40,744 bases of DNA from an uncultured Holophagaceae bacterium (lineage in GTDB: Bacteria > Acidobacteriota > Holophagae > Holophagales > Holophagaceae). A program made the position numbers and the translations under genes. Below are positions 15,980 through 24,517 of the stretch, piece after piece. Location of the stretch: contig CAIRAS010000210.1 of assembly GCA_903876615.1 (NCBI GenBank), forward strand, positions 1-40,744. Direction: 5' to 3'. The notes beneath the pieces are model-generated. The model had not been told where the DNA came from. It saw only the letters and a list, made by a program, of their open reading frames with translations, and ran no database searches. Within the stretch, counting starts at the first letter, position 1, and each line of letters starts with the position of its first letter.

Positions 15980-16780
15980 TCAGACCCGGCGGTGCAGCTT
16001 GTGCGGGGCGGCCTGGTCCACGGGCTTGATCAGCATCTCGTCGATGTTCACGTGGTCCGGCAGCGCCAGGCACCAGCGGACGCATTCCGCCACATCGTGG
16101 GCCGTCAGGGGGTTCACGCCCTTGTAGACGGCCTCGGCCTTGGCGTCATCCTTGAGCCGCACGCTGGAGAACTCCGTCTCGGCCATGCCCGGGTCCACCT
16201 CGGTGACGCGGATCTGCTCGCCGTTCAGCTCCAGGCGCAGGCTGTGGGCCATGGCCCTCAGGCCCATCTTGCTGGCGCAGTAGACGCTGCCACCCTCGTA
16301 GGACTGGTGGCCCGCCAGGGAGCCAATGAAGAACACGTGGCCCCAGCCAGCCTTGCGGACATGGGGCAGACCGGCGCGGATGGTCTTGACCACACCCTCG
16401 ATGTTGGTGCGCATCATGGCTTCCAGATCCTCGTCCGGCGTCTCCCAGAGCTTGTAGGTGCCGCTGGCGAGGCCGGCATTGGCCACCAGCACGTGCAGGC
16501 CACCCAAGGCCGCAGCGGCGGCCGCTACGAAGGTATTCACACTGGCGGTCTCCCGGGTGTCTACCTGGCCCGCGAAGGTCTGCACGCCGTGGGCCTGGGC
16601 CAGCTCCTCCGCCAACCCCTGCACCCGGTCAAGGCGTCGGGCACCCAGCGCCAGGTGGCAGCCCTGGGCGGCCAGCAGCCGCGCCATGGCAGCGCCGAAG
16701 CCGCTGGAAGCGCCAGTGATGAGGACAATGGGGTGCTCGGGACGCAAGGGGCTTCCTCCAGTGACAGCTTCATCGTGCAT
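15980..16780 (-). CDS. Short-chain dehydrogenase/reductase (YdfG-like)
   Basis: 266-residue classical SDR. Rossmann motif TGASSGFG at 22-29, NAG at 101-103, catalytic Ser154 (GSLAG) and YCASK (Tyr167, Lys171). The stretch ETEFSSVRLKDD and the C-terminal DHVNIDEMLIKPVDQA resemble YdfG, an NADP-dependent 3-hydroxy acid (serine/allo-threonine) dehydrogenase. The likely substrate class is thus small hydroxy acids, but SDR substrate calls from sequence are unreliable. It is convergent with the second MFS gene (stops 1 bp apart) and lies downstream of the alanine aminotransferase on the same strand with a 39-bp gap, so co-transcription is possible. Confidence 0.85.
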   Translation of the reverse strand: MHDEAVTGGSPLRPEHPIVLITGASSGFGAAMARLLAAQGCHLALGARRLDRVQGLAEELAQAHGVQTFAGQVDTRETASVNTFVAAAAAALGGLHVLVANAGLASGTYKLWETPDEDLEAMMRTNIEGVVKTIRAGLPHVRKAGWGHVFFIGSLAGHQSYEGGSVYCASKMGLRAMAHSLRLELNGEQIRVTEVDPGMAETEFSSVRLKDDAKAEAVYKGVNPLTAHDVAECVRWCLALPDHVNIDEMLIKPVDQAAPHKLHRRV

Positions 16781-16819
16781 GCAGGGGCGCGGTGCCTACC
16801 GAGAACGGCGCGTCGCGCC

Positions 16820-18175
16820 TTAGCGGAAAGTGCGGTGGAACTCGGCCATGGCCGCCACGACTTGCTGGATCTGGTCCGTGGGCGGAAGGATGGTGGTCCG
16901 GAAGTGGGCGGTGCCTTCCGCCTGGCCGAAGCCGGAGCCAGGGACCACACAGATGCCTGTCTGCTCCAGCAGGGCCATGGCATAGTCCGAGTCAGTGCGA
17001 CCGGGAGGGAGGGTGATCCTCGGGAAGGCGTACATGGCCCCGGTGATGGTGTTGCAGGTGATGCCCGGGATACGGTTCAAGCCGTCCACCAGAAGCTGGG
17101 CGCGTTGCCTCAGGGTGTCCAGGATCGCCCGCTTCTCCGCCGTGTAGAGGGCATAGGAGGGCATGCCCGGTTTCGGGGCGCACACCATGGCATGGACCGC
17201 GACCTGGCCCGCGAGGTTGGCGCAGAGCGCGATGCTCTGCAGCTTGAGGATATGGGCCGCCACGTCGTCCGGAACGTTCCGAAACTCGAAGTAGCCGCCC
17301 CGGTGGCCGCACTCGCCCAGGAGGCCCTTGGAGCAGGAGTGGAAGCTGAAGAGCGAGACGTCCTTCACCTCCTTTTCATGGAGCACCTTGGCGAAGGAGA
17401 CGAACGCATCACCAGCCCGGTAGATGTTCTCCTGGTAGACCTCGTCGGCCAGGATCGAGATGCCGTGGGCCTGCGCGAAGTCGATGATCATGGCGATGGT
17501 GGCCTCGTCTAGCACCGCACCCGTGGGGTTGCCGGGATTGATCACGCAGATCGCCTTGACGTGGGTCCCCTCGGCCTTGGCCTTGGCCAGGGAAGCCTCC
17601 AGCATGGGGCGGCTCACCTTCCAGCCATCGGCCTCGTCCAGGAAGTAGGGCACCATGCGGCCCCGGTAGAGCGTGATGCTGGCCGAGTAGAGCGGGTACT
17701 GGGGGATGGGGATCATGATGCCGTCCCCGGGGCCCGAGATCAGGATGCGGAGCGCGGTCTGCACACCCTTGCTCGCCCCGTCCGTCAGGAAGATGGCATC
17801 CGGGTCCACGCCGATGTGGTCGCGCTCCAGGATGAACTCCGCCACCGCCTCCCGGATGGACCGCACACCCCGGCTCTCGCTGTAGGCGCCGAGACCGTGC
17901 TGCGTGCCCGCGAGGATGGCTCGTGCCGTCTCAATGGCATCCGAGGGAAAGGCCCCCGGTGCGGTTTCCATGAGGGCTGGGTATTCGCACAGGGCCAGGA
18001 GCTGGCGGATCCACGTGAGGGGGGCCTGCCCCAGGGACTGCGGATTGCCGATGTTGCAATAGATGATCTTCCGCCCCTGCTTCTCCAGCTCCCCGGCCCG
18101 GGCCACGATGGCCCCCCGGACGGCGTATTCGGTCGCGACGACGGCCTTGCTGATGTCAGACAGATGAATGGTCAT
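16820..18175 (-). CDS. Alanine aminotransferase (eukaryotic ALT-like class I aminotransferase)
   Basis: 451-residue PLP enzyme interconverting alanine/2-oxoglutarate and pyruvate/glutamate. It aligns in my memory closely with animal and plant ALT rather than E. coli AlaA. Shared blocks are YAVRGAIVARAGELEKQG, CNIGNPQSLGQAPLTWIRQLLALC, GLGAYSESRGVRSIREAVAEFI, PIPQYPLYSASITLY, INPGNPTGAVL, ADEVYQENIY, the PLP-lysine segment SFHSCSKGLLGECGHRGGY, and CVVPGSGFGQAEGTAHFRTTILPP. I chose ATG 18175 with GGAG 5 nt upstream over a GTG two codons earlier. It is divergent from the acyl-CoA dehydrogenase gene. Confidence 0.9.
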   Translation of the reverse strand: MTIHLSDISKAVVATEYAVRGAIVARAGELEKQGRKIIYCNIGNPQSLGQAPLTWIRQLLALCEYPALMETAPGAFPSDAIETARAILAGTQHGLGAYSESRGVRSIREAVAEFILERDHIGVDPDAIFLTDGASKGVQTALRILISGPGDGIMIPIPQYPLYSASITLYRGRMVPYFLDEADGWKVSRPMLEASLAKAKAEGTHVKAICVINPGNPTGAVLDEATIAMIIDFAQAHGISILADEVYQENIYRAGDAFVSFAKVLHEKEVKDVSLFSFHSCSKGLLGECGHRGGYFEFRNVPDDVAAHILKLQSIALCANLAGQVAVHAMVCAPKPGMPSYALYTAEKRAILDTLRQRAQLLVDGLNRIPGITCNTITGAMYAFPRITLPPGRTDSDYAMALLEQTGICVVPGSGFGQAEGTAHFRTTILPPTDQIQQVVAAMAEFHRTFR

Positions 18176-18251
18176 AGGCACTCCAGGGGTCCAGTTTACC
18201 GCGCCAAGGGGGTGTGATCCGGGTCATCCTGCCCCGGAGCGGACCTGACGC

Positions 18252-18257
18252 TAGACT
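18252..18257 (+). promoter_or_regulatory. -10-like box of the acyl-CoA dehydrogenase gene
   Basis: TAGACT followed by GG, 55 bp before the ATG, in the 137-bp divergent interval shared with the aminotransferase gene. No convincing -35. It belongs to the recurring TAGACT group in this window. Confidence 0.35.
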
Positions 18258-18312
18258 GGCCCCACGGATCCGTCCCGGCGTCCCACCTTCCTCCCCTTTC
18301 GATGAGGCATCC

Positions 18313-19458
18313 ATGTTTGGTTTCACCCTCCCTCCCGAACTGCAGGCTGAGAAAGAGCGCGCCCATACCTTCGCCGAGAAGATCATGCGCCCCGTGGCCA
18401 GGAAGTACGACGAGACCGGGGAGTGGGCCACAGACGTCTACAAGGCAGCCTTCGACTTCGGCTACCTGCAGGCCATGGTGCCCGAGGACTGTGGTGGCCC
18501 CGGCGCCTCGCAGATGGAAGAAGTCGTGGTCTGCGAGGAGCTGGCCTGGGGCTGCGCCGGTCTCTACACCTCCATCATGGCCAACGGCCTGGCCATGACC
18601 CCCGTGCTCATCGCCGGCAGCCCCGAGCAGAAGAAGAAGTGGCTGGGCATGATCGCCGAGGAGCCCAAGTTTGCCGCCTTCAGCCTCTCGGAGCCCAACG
18701 CCGGATCCGACGCCGGGGGCATGACCTGCCGCGCCGAGAAGCGGGGCGACAAGTACATCATCAACGGCACCAAGTGCTACTGCACCAACGGGGGCTACGC
18801 CGACTGGTACACCCTGTTCTGCAGCACGGATCCCAGCAAGGGCGCCCGGGGCGCCAGTTGCATCGTCGTTCCCCGGGACACCCCGGGCCTGGTGGTGGGC
18901 AAGGCCCTGGACAAGATGGGCCAGCGCGCCAGCAACCAGGTGGAGCTCTACTTCAACGACGCCGAAGTGCCCGTGGAGAACCTGCTGGCCAAGGAGGGCA
19001 TGGGCTTCATCATCGCCATGAAGACCCTGGATCAGACCCGCGCCGCCGTGGCCGCCGGGGGCGTGGGCGTGGCCCGGGCCGCCTTCGAGATCGCCCTGGA
19101 CTACGCCAAGACCCGCATCCAGTTCGGGGCGCCCATCTTCGCCAACCAGGCCATCAGCTTCATGCTGGCGGACATGGCCAAGAAGATCGAGGCCAGCCGC
19201 CTGCTCACCTGGCAGGCCGCCTGGATGACCGACAACGGCATCAAGAACTCCAAGCACAGCGCCATCGCCAAGACCTTCGCCACGGACACCGCCATGGAAG
19301 TCACCACCGACGCCGTGCAGGTCCTCGGCGGCAACGGCTACAGCCGCGACTACCTCGTCGAGAAGTGCATGCGCGACGCCAAGCTCCTCCAGATCTATGA
19401 AGGGACGAATCAGATCCAGAGGCTGGTCATCGCGAAAGAGATCCAGCAGGGCAACTAG
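18313..19458 (+). CDS. Acyl-CoA dehydrogenase
   Basis: 381-residue FAD flavoenzyme that introduces the alpha-beta double bond in acyl-CoA and passes electrons to ETF. FAD-binding blocks FSLSEPNAGSDAGGM and YIINGTKCYCTNGGYADW, then KMGQRASNQVELYFNDAEVP, QFGAPIFANQAISFMLADM, and the C-terminal YEGTNQIQRLVIAKE whose Glu363 is the usual catalytic base of short/medium-chain enzymes. Chain length is not decidable. Start ATG 18313 with GAGG 5 nt upstream; the frame is open 33 codons further 5', but that part looks like leader DNA. No ETF or hydratase is adjacent, although an AUH-like hydratase lies about 8 kb away. Confidence 0.92.
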   Translation: MFGFTLPPELQAEKERAHTFAEKIMRPVARKYDETGEWATDVYKAAFDFGYLQAMVPEDCGGPGASQMEEVVVCEELAWGCAGLYTSIMANGLAMTPVLIAGSPEQKKKWLGMIAEEPKFAAFSLSEPNAGSDAGGMTCRAEKRGDKYIINGTKCYCTNGGYADWYTLFCSTDPSKGARGASCIVVPRDTPGLVVGKALDKMGQRASNQVELYFNDAEVPVENLLAKEGMGFIIAMKTLDQTRAAVAAGGVGVARAAFEIALDYAKTRIQFGAPIFANQAISFMLADMAKKIEASRLLTWQAAWMTDNGIKNSKHSAIAKTFATDTAMEVTTDAVQVLGGNGYSRDYLVEKCMRDAKLLQIYEGTNQIQRLVIAKEIQQGN

Positions 19459-19530
19459 CGCCGCTGGTCAGCCCAGGACTCCATCTGAACCGAGGAACTC
19501 TCGCTGTGCCTGAGCCCCGGCCAGAGGCTT

Positions 19531-19536
19531 CATACT
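19531..19536 (+). promoter_or_regulatory. -10-like box directly before the TPR gene start
   Basis: CATACT ends 7 nt before the ATG at 19544, with no Shine-Dalgarno between. This suggests a leaderless or nearly leaderless mRNA. No clear -35. Confidence 0.3.
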
Positions 19537-19543
19537 CGAAGCC

Positions 19544-21229
19544 ATGAGAAAGCTCTTCCCGCTCACGCGCCCGGTCCAGGGTGCCCTCCTGCTGCTGCTC
19601 GCGCTCCTGCTTGCAGGCTCAGGCTGGGTCATGGGCGTGGACTCAGGCTGGGCGCTGGCGGGCGCGGTCATCCTCGGGGCCTGGCTGGGCTGGGCCATCC
19701 GGCAGGTCTGGATCTACCCTGGCCTGCTGGCCCGGGCGGAGGCCCGCTGGGCGGACTCTGCCCCAGCCTCGGAGGTCGCGGACCTCCTGGGCCGCGCTCC
19801 CCTGGCCCGCGGGGAGCTGGGCTACCGGATCCACCTGCTGGCCGGGCTGGCTCACGCCTCCCTCGGCTACAGGGACCGGGCCTGGCTCGACCTGCTCGAG
19901 GCGCAGCTGGTGCGCCAGTCCTGCTGGAAGTACTGGTTGCTGTCCCGGGCCTTCCGCCCGAGTTCGGGCATTCCTACGGCGCGCCGTCTGGCCTGGGGGG
20001 AGTGGTTGATCCGCCTGGCCCCGCGCATGGGGCGGCTGAGGCACCTGCAAGGCCTTCTCCTGCTCCGGGATGCGGGACCGGAGGCCCTGCATCTGGCTTG
20101 GGAGCACTTCGAGGCGGCGCTGCCGCTCTCCTGGGACGACCCCCTGGTCCTCGAAGACCTGCTGCTGGCGGGACTCCAACATGGGCGGGAGGACATGGTG
20201 CAGCAGGCTCTGGCGGTGCTCAGCACTCGCCACGGCGACGTGCGGATTCCCTGGGATCGGGGCGCGGCGGGCATGTATCTGCTGCGGAAGGGCCGTCCCG
20301 CCGAGGCCCTCGCGCTGATCCAGGGTCTGCCTCCCAACCGCCGGGATCAGCCCGCACTCTGGCTGGTGGAAACCGTCTCCCGCCGCCACCTGGGCGATCG
20401 GGAGGGGGCCTGGCGGGTCATTGAAGCCGCCCTGGTTGAGCAGCCCGATTCCTTCCGGCTCTGGCTGGAGCGGTATCAGATCACCCTGGAACTGCAGCAG
20501 GACCAGGAGGCGCGTCGCAGCCTGGACATGGCCTGGCCCACCCTTCCGACCGGGGCAGAGGGGGTGGCTCTCCGGGAGGAGTGGCACCTCCGGCGCGCCG
20601 AGTTCGCCTTCTGGTGGGAAGACGACCCCGCCTTCGCCCGGGAGCTGCTGGCCTCCGTCCCTCCCGACTCGCAGGGGGACCACCATCCCCCGCTCCGCCT
20701 TCAGGTCCAGGTGGCCGAGGGCCACTTCGAGGCCGCCTATGCCGAGGTGGTCAGCCTCCTGCAGGGGAGTCCCGCGGATCCCGACCTGCTGCTGCTCCAG
20801 GCCGAATGCCTGCTCGGCATGGACGCCTGGGAAGCCCTTCTGCCCTTCCTTGAGGGGCTGGGCGAGACCTGCCGCGAGCGACCTTCCTTCTGGCACCTCC
20901 GCGGTCTGGCGCACGCCAACCTGAACGAGGGCCTGCCGGCGAGGCTGGACTTGGAGCGGGCCGTGCACATGGACCCGCAGACGCTGCGCTACCTCCTCGA
21001 TGCTGGCCACGCCTGTGCCGAGCTGGGGGACTGGGACCGCGCCGAGACCCACTGGCGGAAGGCCCTCCAGCTGGAGCCGCAGGAAGAGGAGACCCTGATC
21101 CACCTTGCCGAGGCCCGGCGGGAGCTGGAGGACCTGGAGGGGGCCCGCCGCTACCTCCGCGAGTGCCTGCTGCACCACCCCGACAGCCTGGAGGCCCAGA
21201 CCCTCCTGGCGGAGCTGGAGGCGAATTAG
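19544..21229 (+). CDS. Membrane-anchored TPR-repeat protein
   Basis: 561 residues. Two N-terminal hydrophobic helices (about 13-31 and 34-53) anchor the protein. The rest is helical with tetratricopeptide-like repeats, clearest at the C-terminus (LRYLLDAGHACAELGDWDRAETHWRKALQLEP and ETLIHLAEARRELEDLEGARRYLRE). The middle repeats are degenerate and rich in Leu, Arg and Trp. TPRs act as protein-binding scaffolds; no partner is suggested by the neighbours. The region between residues 60 and 170 carries further helical repeats. Convergent with a second TPR-containing gene. Confidence 0.75.
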   Translation: MRKLFPLTRPVQGALLLLLALLLAGSGWVMGVDSGWALAGAVILGAWLGWAIRQVWIYPGLLARAEARWADSAPASEVADLLGRAPLARGELGYRIHLLAGLAHASLGYRDRAWLDLLEAQLVRQSCWKYWLLSRAFRPSSGIPTARRLAWGEWLIRLAPRMGRLRHLQGLLLLRDAGPEALHLAWEHFEAALPLSWDDPLVLEDLLLAGLQHGREDMVQQALAVLSTRHGDVRIPWDRGAAGMYLLRKGRPAEALALIQGLPPNRRDQPALWLVETVSRRHLGDREGAWRVIEAALVEQPDSFRLWLERYQITLELQQDQEARRSLDMAWPTLPTGAEGVALREEWHLRRAEFAFWWEDDPAFARELLASVPPDSQGDHHPPLRLQVQVAEGHFEAAYAEVVSLLQGSPADPDLLLLQAECLLGMDAWEALLPFLEGLGETCRERPSFWHLRGLAHANLNEGLPARLDLERAVHMDPQTLRYLLDAGHACAELGDWDRAETHWRKALQLEPQEEETLIHLAEARRELEDLEGARRYLRECLLHHPDSLEAQTLLAELEAN

Positions 21230-21238
21230 GGGTGGTGG

Positions 21239-21266
21239 GCTGTCGGCTATCGGCTATTAGCTATCG
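21239..21266 (+). repeat. Four tandem 7-bp units (GCTATCG type)
   Basis: Between two convergent genes: GCTGTCG, GCTATCG, GCTATTA, GCTATCG in perfect register, followed by GCGGCTT. Copies 2 and 4 are identical; 1 and 3 differ at one and two positions. It is a short tandem repeat located just after one stop and before the other, where copy-number change would do no coding harm. Confidence 0.7.
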
Positions 21267-21283
21267 GCGGCTTGCCCGCAGGG

Positions 21284-22339
21284 CTAGGGTTTGTCGGCCT
21301 TGAGCAGGGCCAGCTTCGCGTCGAACCGGGCCTGCATCTCCGGCATGGCCCATTTCCGGGCCTGCTCCAGGGCCTTGATGGCCTGCTTCGGCTTGCCCAG
21401 CGCCAGACACACCCGAGCATGGATCAAGTGGAAATCCGGTTCCTGGGACAGCAATCGGATGGCCTGCTTGATGCGTTTCTCCGCCTCCTCGAAATGGCTG
21501 TCCGCAAGGGCTTCTTCCGCAAGGAAGGCGTTGAAGAAGGGGTCCTTCTTCCGCACCTCCAGGCCCCGGTCCCGATACACCTGCGCCTCCGAATCCCTCC
21601 CCTGCCCCTTGAGCAGGTTCTCCAGGTTGCCGCAGGGTGCGCCGTCCCGCGGATCGGCCTCGATGGCCCGAAGGAAGGACTTCTCCGCCTCGGCTTCCTG
21701 ACCCTGGGCGCGCTGGACCACCCCCAGGATGTTCCAGCCCACGCCCAGCTTCGGATCCACCTGGATGGACCGGAGCGCGGCCTGCTGCGCCTCCTCCTGT
21801 TTCGCCTCGTCGAGGAGCTCGACGGCCCGGTTGCTGTAGAACAGGGCCATCACCCGCCGGGGCTCGAGGGGTGCGATGAGCTGGGAGTTCCGACGCACCT
21901 CCGGCAGGAAGTCGGCGATGATCTCCTGCCCAATGGATCCCGTGGGCACCACGGCCACGATGTGACGCTCGTAGCGGATGGTGGTACCCACCCTGCGCCA
22001 GCGGCTGATCCGCAGGGACTCCCCATAGCGGGCCTCCAGGCCAACCGACCGGCAGCCGGCCACGCAGAGGGCCGTGAGGGAGAGACAGTTGGCCTTGCGA
22101 TCCCGCCAGGTCTCGATGGGCGTGCGGGTGAAGGTGTTGTCGTAGGTGATGCCAAGTCCGCCCTCCTCGGGAGGGGCGAAGAAAGCTTTGAGCAGGGCCC
22201 CGACCTTGCCCGTCACCGACATCTGGTTCTGGGTGTGCTGCCGGGCAAAAGCCTGCAGCTCCTGGGGAGCCTCGAAAGGATCCTCCCCCGCGGACAGGAG
22301 AACCACAGCCAGGAGGAACGGCAGAGCTCGCAGACGCAT
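21284..22339 (-). CDS. Secreted transglutaminase-like / TPR protein
   Basis: 351 residues. A short signal peptide (about residues 1-18, LRALPFLLAVVLLSAG) precedes a transglutaminase-like core. The core has KANCLSLTALCVAGCRSVGLEARY with candidate nucleophile Cys85, RHIVAVV with His126, and a possible Asp143, a spacing typical of bacterial transglutaminase-like cysteine peptidase folds. From about residue 165 onward there are four or so TPR motifs (ALFYSNRAVELLDEAKQEEAQQAALRSI, GWNILGVVQRAQGQEAEAEKSFLRAIEADP and others). It could be a periplasmic peptidase or a non-catalytic binding protein. It is divergent from the formyltransferase gene. Confidence 0.7.
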   Translation of the reverse strand: MRLRALPFLLAVVLLSAGEDPFEAPQELQAFARQHTQNQMSVTGKVGALLKAFFAPPEEGGLGITYDNTFTRTPIETWRDRKANCLSLTALCVAGCRSVGLEARYGESLRISRWRRVGTTIRYERHIVAVVPTGSIGQEIIADFLPEVRRNSQLIAPLEPRRVMALFYSNRAVELLDEAKQEEAQQAALRSIQVDPKLGVGWNILGVVQRAQGQEAEAEKSFLRAIEADPRDGAPCGNLENLLKGQGRDSEAQVYRDRGLEVRKKDPFFNAFLAEEALADSHFEEAEKRIKQAIRLLSQEPDFHLIHARVCLALGKPKQAIKALEQARKWAMPEMQARFDAKLALLKADKP

Positions 22340-22416
22340 GGAAAACTCCGATCCAACATAGGTCTACGGGCAGGAAGATCAATGGATTATGAGATGCTCG
22401 GAGGATTGGAGGGAAT

Positions 22417-23337
22417 ATGCCGAGCCCAAGCGCCGTCGTATGCGCCTATTCCAGTGTGGGCACAGCGGCCCTGGAGGGCTTGCTGCAGGCCGGTGTGGAG
22501 GTCCGAGCCCTCTACACCTACCCTCAGGGTGCCGACGAGCTCTGGTTCACGCCCCCGGCGGCGGTGGCCAAGGCCCACGGCATCCCGATCCACGAGGCCC
22601 CGGCCTTCAACGAGGACAGCGTCTATTCGGCCATCCTGGCCCACCAGCCGGACTTCCTGTTCAGCTTCTACTTCCGCGAGATGATCCAGGCCCGCGTCCT
22701 CGACATCCCCCGCCTGGGCGCCTACAACCTGCACGGCAGCCTCCTGCCGAAGTACCGGGGCCGGGCACCCCTTAACTGGGTGCTGGTGAAGGGCGAGACG
22801 GAGACAGGCATCACCCTGCACGCCATGACCCCCAAGCCTGATGACGGCTTCATCGTGGCTCAGGCCCGTCTGCCCATCGCCTGGGATGAGACCGCCCTGA
22901 GCCTCACGGCCAAAGCCGCCTCGGCCGGACGGGAGCTCGTAGCCGGGGCCATTCCGGGCCTGGTGGATGGCAGCCTCCCGCGCATCGACCAGCGGACCCT
23001 CGGCGCCTCCACCTACTTTGGCGGCCGGAAGCCGGCGGATTCCAGGCTGGATGCCGCCATGACGGTCCAGGAGGCCTTCAACCAGATCCGGGCCGTGGCC
23101 GATCCCTGGCCGAACGCCTTCCTTGAGACCCCGCTAGGCACGGTGAAAGTTGCCTGGGCCCTGCCAAGCGCGGAGGCCTGTCCGCAGGGCTGCTTCCGCA
23201 CAACCCGGGACGGCCTGCTGCTGGGCTTCGCCGACGGCGCGCTGCGCGTCCATGTGCTCAAGAGCCAGGGGCTGCGGGTGGATCGCCCCAGCGAGCAGGC
23301 GGAACTCCTCCGGGGTCTCGGACTGACAGAAGCCTGA
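22417..23337 (+). CDS. ArnA-like sugar-nucleotide formyltransferase (stand-alone)
   Basis: 306 residues. It resembles the N-terminal formyltransferase half of ArnA, which uses 10-formyl-THF to formylate UDP-4-amino-4-deoxy-L-arabinose, more than methionyl-tRNA formyltransferase. Shared strings include FSFYFREMI, YNLHGSLLPKYRGRAPLNWVL, KGETETGITLH, DGFIVAQ, FGGRKPxDS and IRAVADPWPNAF. The catalytic triad corresponds to Asn104, His106 and Asp142. The ArnA decarboxylase half is absent, and no arn or other sugar-nucleotide genes are adjacent, so the true substrate (a UDP- or dTDP-amino sugar) is open. GGAGG lies 4 nt before the ATG. It could be misannotated as fmt. Confidence 0.8.
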   Translation: MPSPSAVVCAYSSVGTAALEGLLQAGVEVRALYTYPQGADELWFTPPAAVAKAHGIPIHEAPAFNEDSVYSAILAHQPDFLFSFYFREMIQARVLDIPRLGAYNLHGSLLPKYRGRAPLNWVLVKGETETGITLHAMTPKPDDGFIVAQARLPIAWDETALSLTAKAASAGRELVAGAIPGLVDGSLPRIDQRTLGASTYFGGRKPADSRLDAAMTVQEAFNQIRAVADPWPNAFLETPLGTVKVAWALPSAEACPQGCFRTTRDGLLLGFADGALRVHVLKSQGLRVDRPSEQAELLRGLGLTEA

Positions 23338-23404
23338 CCACAAGGGGATGCCACCTCCAGGTCATCTTCCCGCTATCCTTATCGGCGCAACCCCAGGAGT
23401 CCCC

Positions 23405-24460
23405 ATGCGTAGTGTCATCACCGGAACCGGCATTGGTGTGCCTCCGAATGTCGTCACGAACGAGGCGCTCTCCCGGCTCATGGACACCTCGGACGAGTGG
23501 ATTCGTGTGCGCAGCGGCATTCAGGAGCGACGCTACGCAGACCCCGGCCAGGGCTCCACGGACCTGGGTGTCATGGCGGCCCGCAACGCCATCGCCGATG
23601 CGGGTCTCACCCCGACGGACATCGACGCGGTCCTCTTTGCCACCATGACACCGGATCACATGCTGCCGGGGAACGGCCCCCTGCTCCAGACCGCCCTGGG
23701 CCTGCGCGATGTCCCCACCTTCGACATCCGCCAGCAGTGCAGCGGGTTCCTCTATGGCCTGGAACTGGCGGACCTGTTCCTCCAGAGCGGCAGGTACCGC
23801 CGGGTCCTGCTGGTGGGCGCCGAGGTCCACACCGGCTTCATGCCCTGGCACCTGGGCTGGGATACCCTCATCGGCCAGTCCACCCGGGAGATCACCGAGG
23901 CCGAGCGCGCCGAGAATACCCTGACCCGCGACCGGACCGTGCTCTTCGGAGACGGGGCTGGGGCCGTGGTGATCGAGGCCCGGGAAGGCGAGTCGGGCCT
24001 GGGCGTGATTCGGCTCCACACCGACGGCACCGGGGCAGGCGTGCTCACCATGCACGGCGCCAGCTTCAAGCGCCGCCCCTTCGTGTCCGTGGACCAGATC
24101 CAGAGTGGTGAGACCCTCCCGTTCATGTCGGGCAAGGAGGTGTTCCGGTCGGCCGTGACCCTCATGCCCCAGGTGGTCCGGGAGGTCTGCGAGGCCTCCG
24201 GCATTGCCGTCGAGGAGCTGGACCTGCTCCTGGTCCACCAGGCCAACATGCGCATCATCGAAGGGGTGCAGAAGGTCCTTGGCCTGCCGCCCGAGAAGGT
24301 GCCGCACAACATCGAGCGCTGGGGCAACACCACGGCGGCCACGCTGCCCATCCTGTTCCACGAGTGCCGCACCCTTGGCCTCATTCGCCCAGGAATGAAT
24401 CTCGCCTTTACGGCCCTTGGATCGGGGCTTCACTGGGGCGCCGCCATCTACCGCACCTAA
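23405..24460 (+). CDS. 3-oxoacyl-ACP synthase III (KASIII) family protein
   Basis: 351-residue thiolase-fold condensing enzyme with the catalytic triad Cys112 (IRQQCSGF), His278 (LVHQANMRII) and Asn308 (RWGNTTAAT). N-terminal ITGTGIGVPPNVVTN and DTSDEWIRVRSGIQERR are FabH-typical. E. coli FabH has 317 residues. Much of the extra length is an insert at about 142-172 (HTGFMPWHLGWDTL...EAERAEN) before FGDGAGAVVI, in the region of the dimer/substrate lobe. FabH starts fatty-acid synthesis from acetyl-CoA and malonyl-ACP; related enzymes make other condensations, and the isolated position (no other fab genes) leaves this open. Start ATG 23405 with AGGAG 6 nt upstream. Confidence 0.85.
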   Translation: MRSVITGTGIGVPPNVVTNEALSRLMDTSDEWIRVRSGIQERRYADPGQGSTDLGVMAARNAIADAGLTPTDIDAVLFATMTPDHMLPGNGPLLQTALGLRDVPTFDIRQQCSGFLYGLELADLFLQSGRYRRVLLVGAEVHTGFMPWHLGWDTLIGQSTREITEAERAENTLTRDRTVLFGDGAGAVVIEAREGESGLGVIRLHTDGTGAGVLTMHGASFKRRPFVSVDQIQSGETLPFMSGKEVFRSAVTLMPQVVREVCEASGIAVEELDLLLVHQANMRIIEGVQKVLGLPPEKVPHNIERWGNTTAATLPILFHECRTLGLIRPGMNLAFTALGSGLHWGAAIYRT

Positions 24461-24465
24461 AGGCC

Positions 24466-24493
24466 TTGCCCGGGGGGAGGATCGGCCTAGACT
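24466..24493 (+). promoter_or_regulatory. Promoter of the PepSY-like gene
   Basis: -35-like TTGCCC (24466-24471), 16-bp spacer, -10 TAGACT (24488-24493). The ATG at 24518 follows after GGAG. Confidence 0.4.
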
Positions 24494-24517
24494 TCCGCAC
24501 ATCCACCTGGAGCTCCC

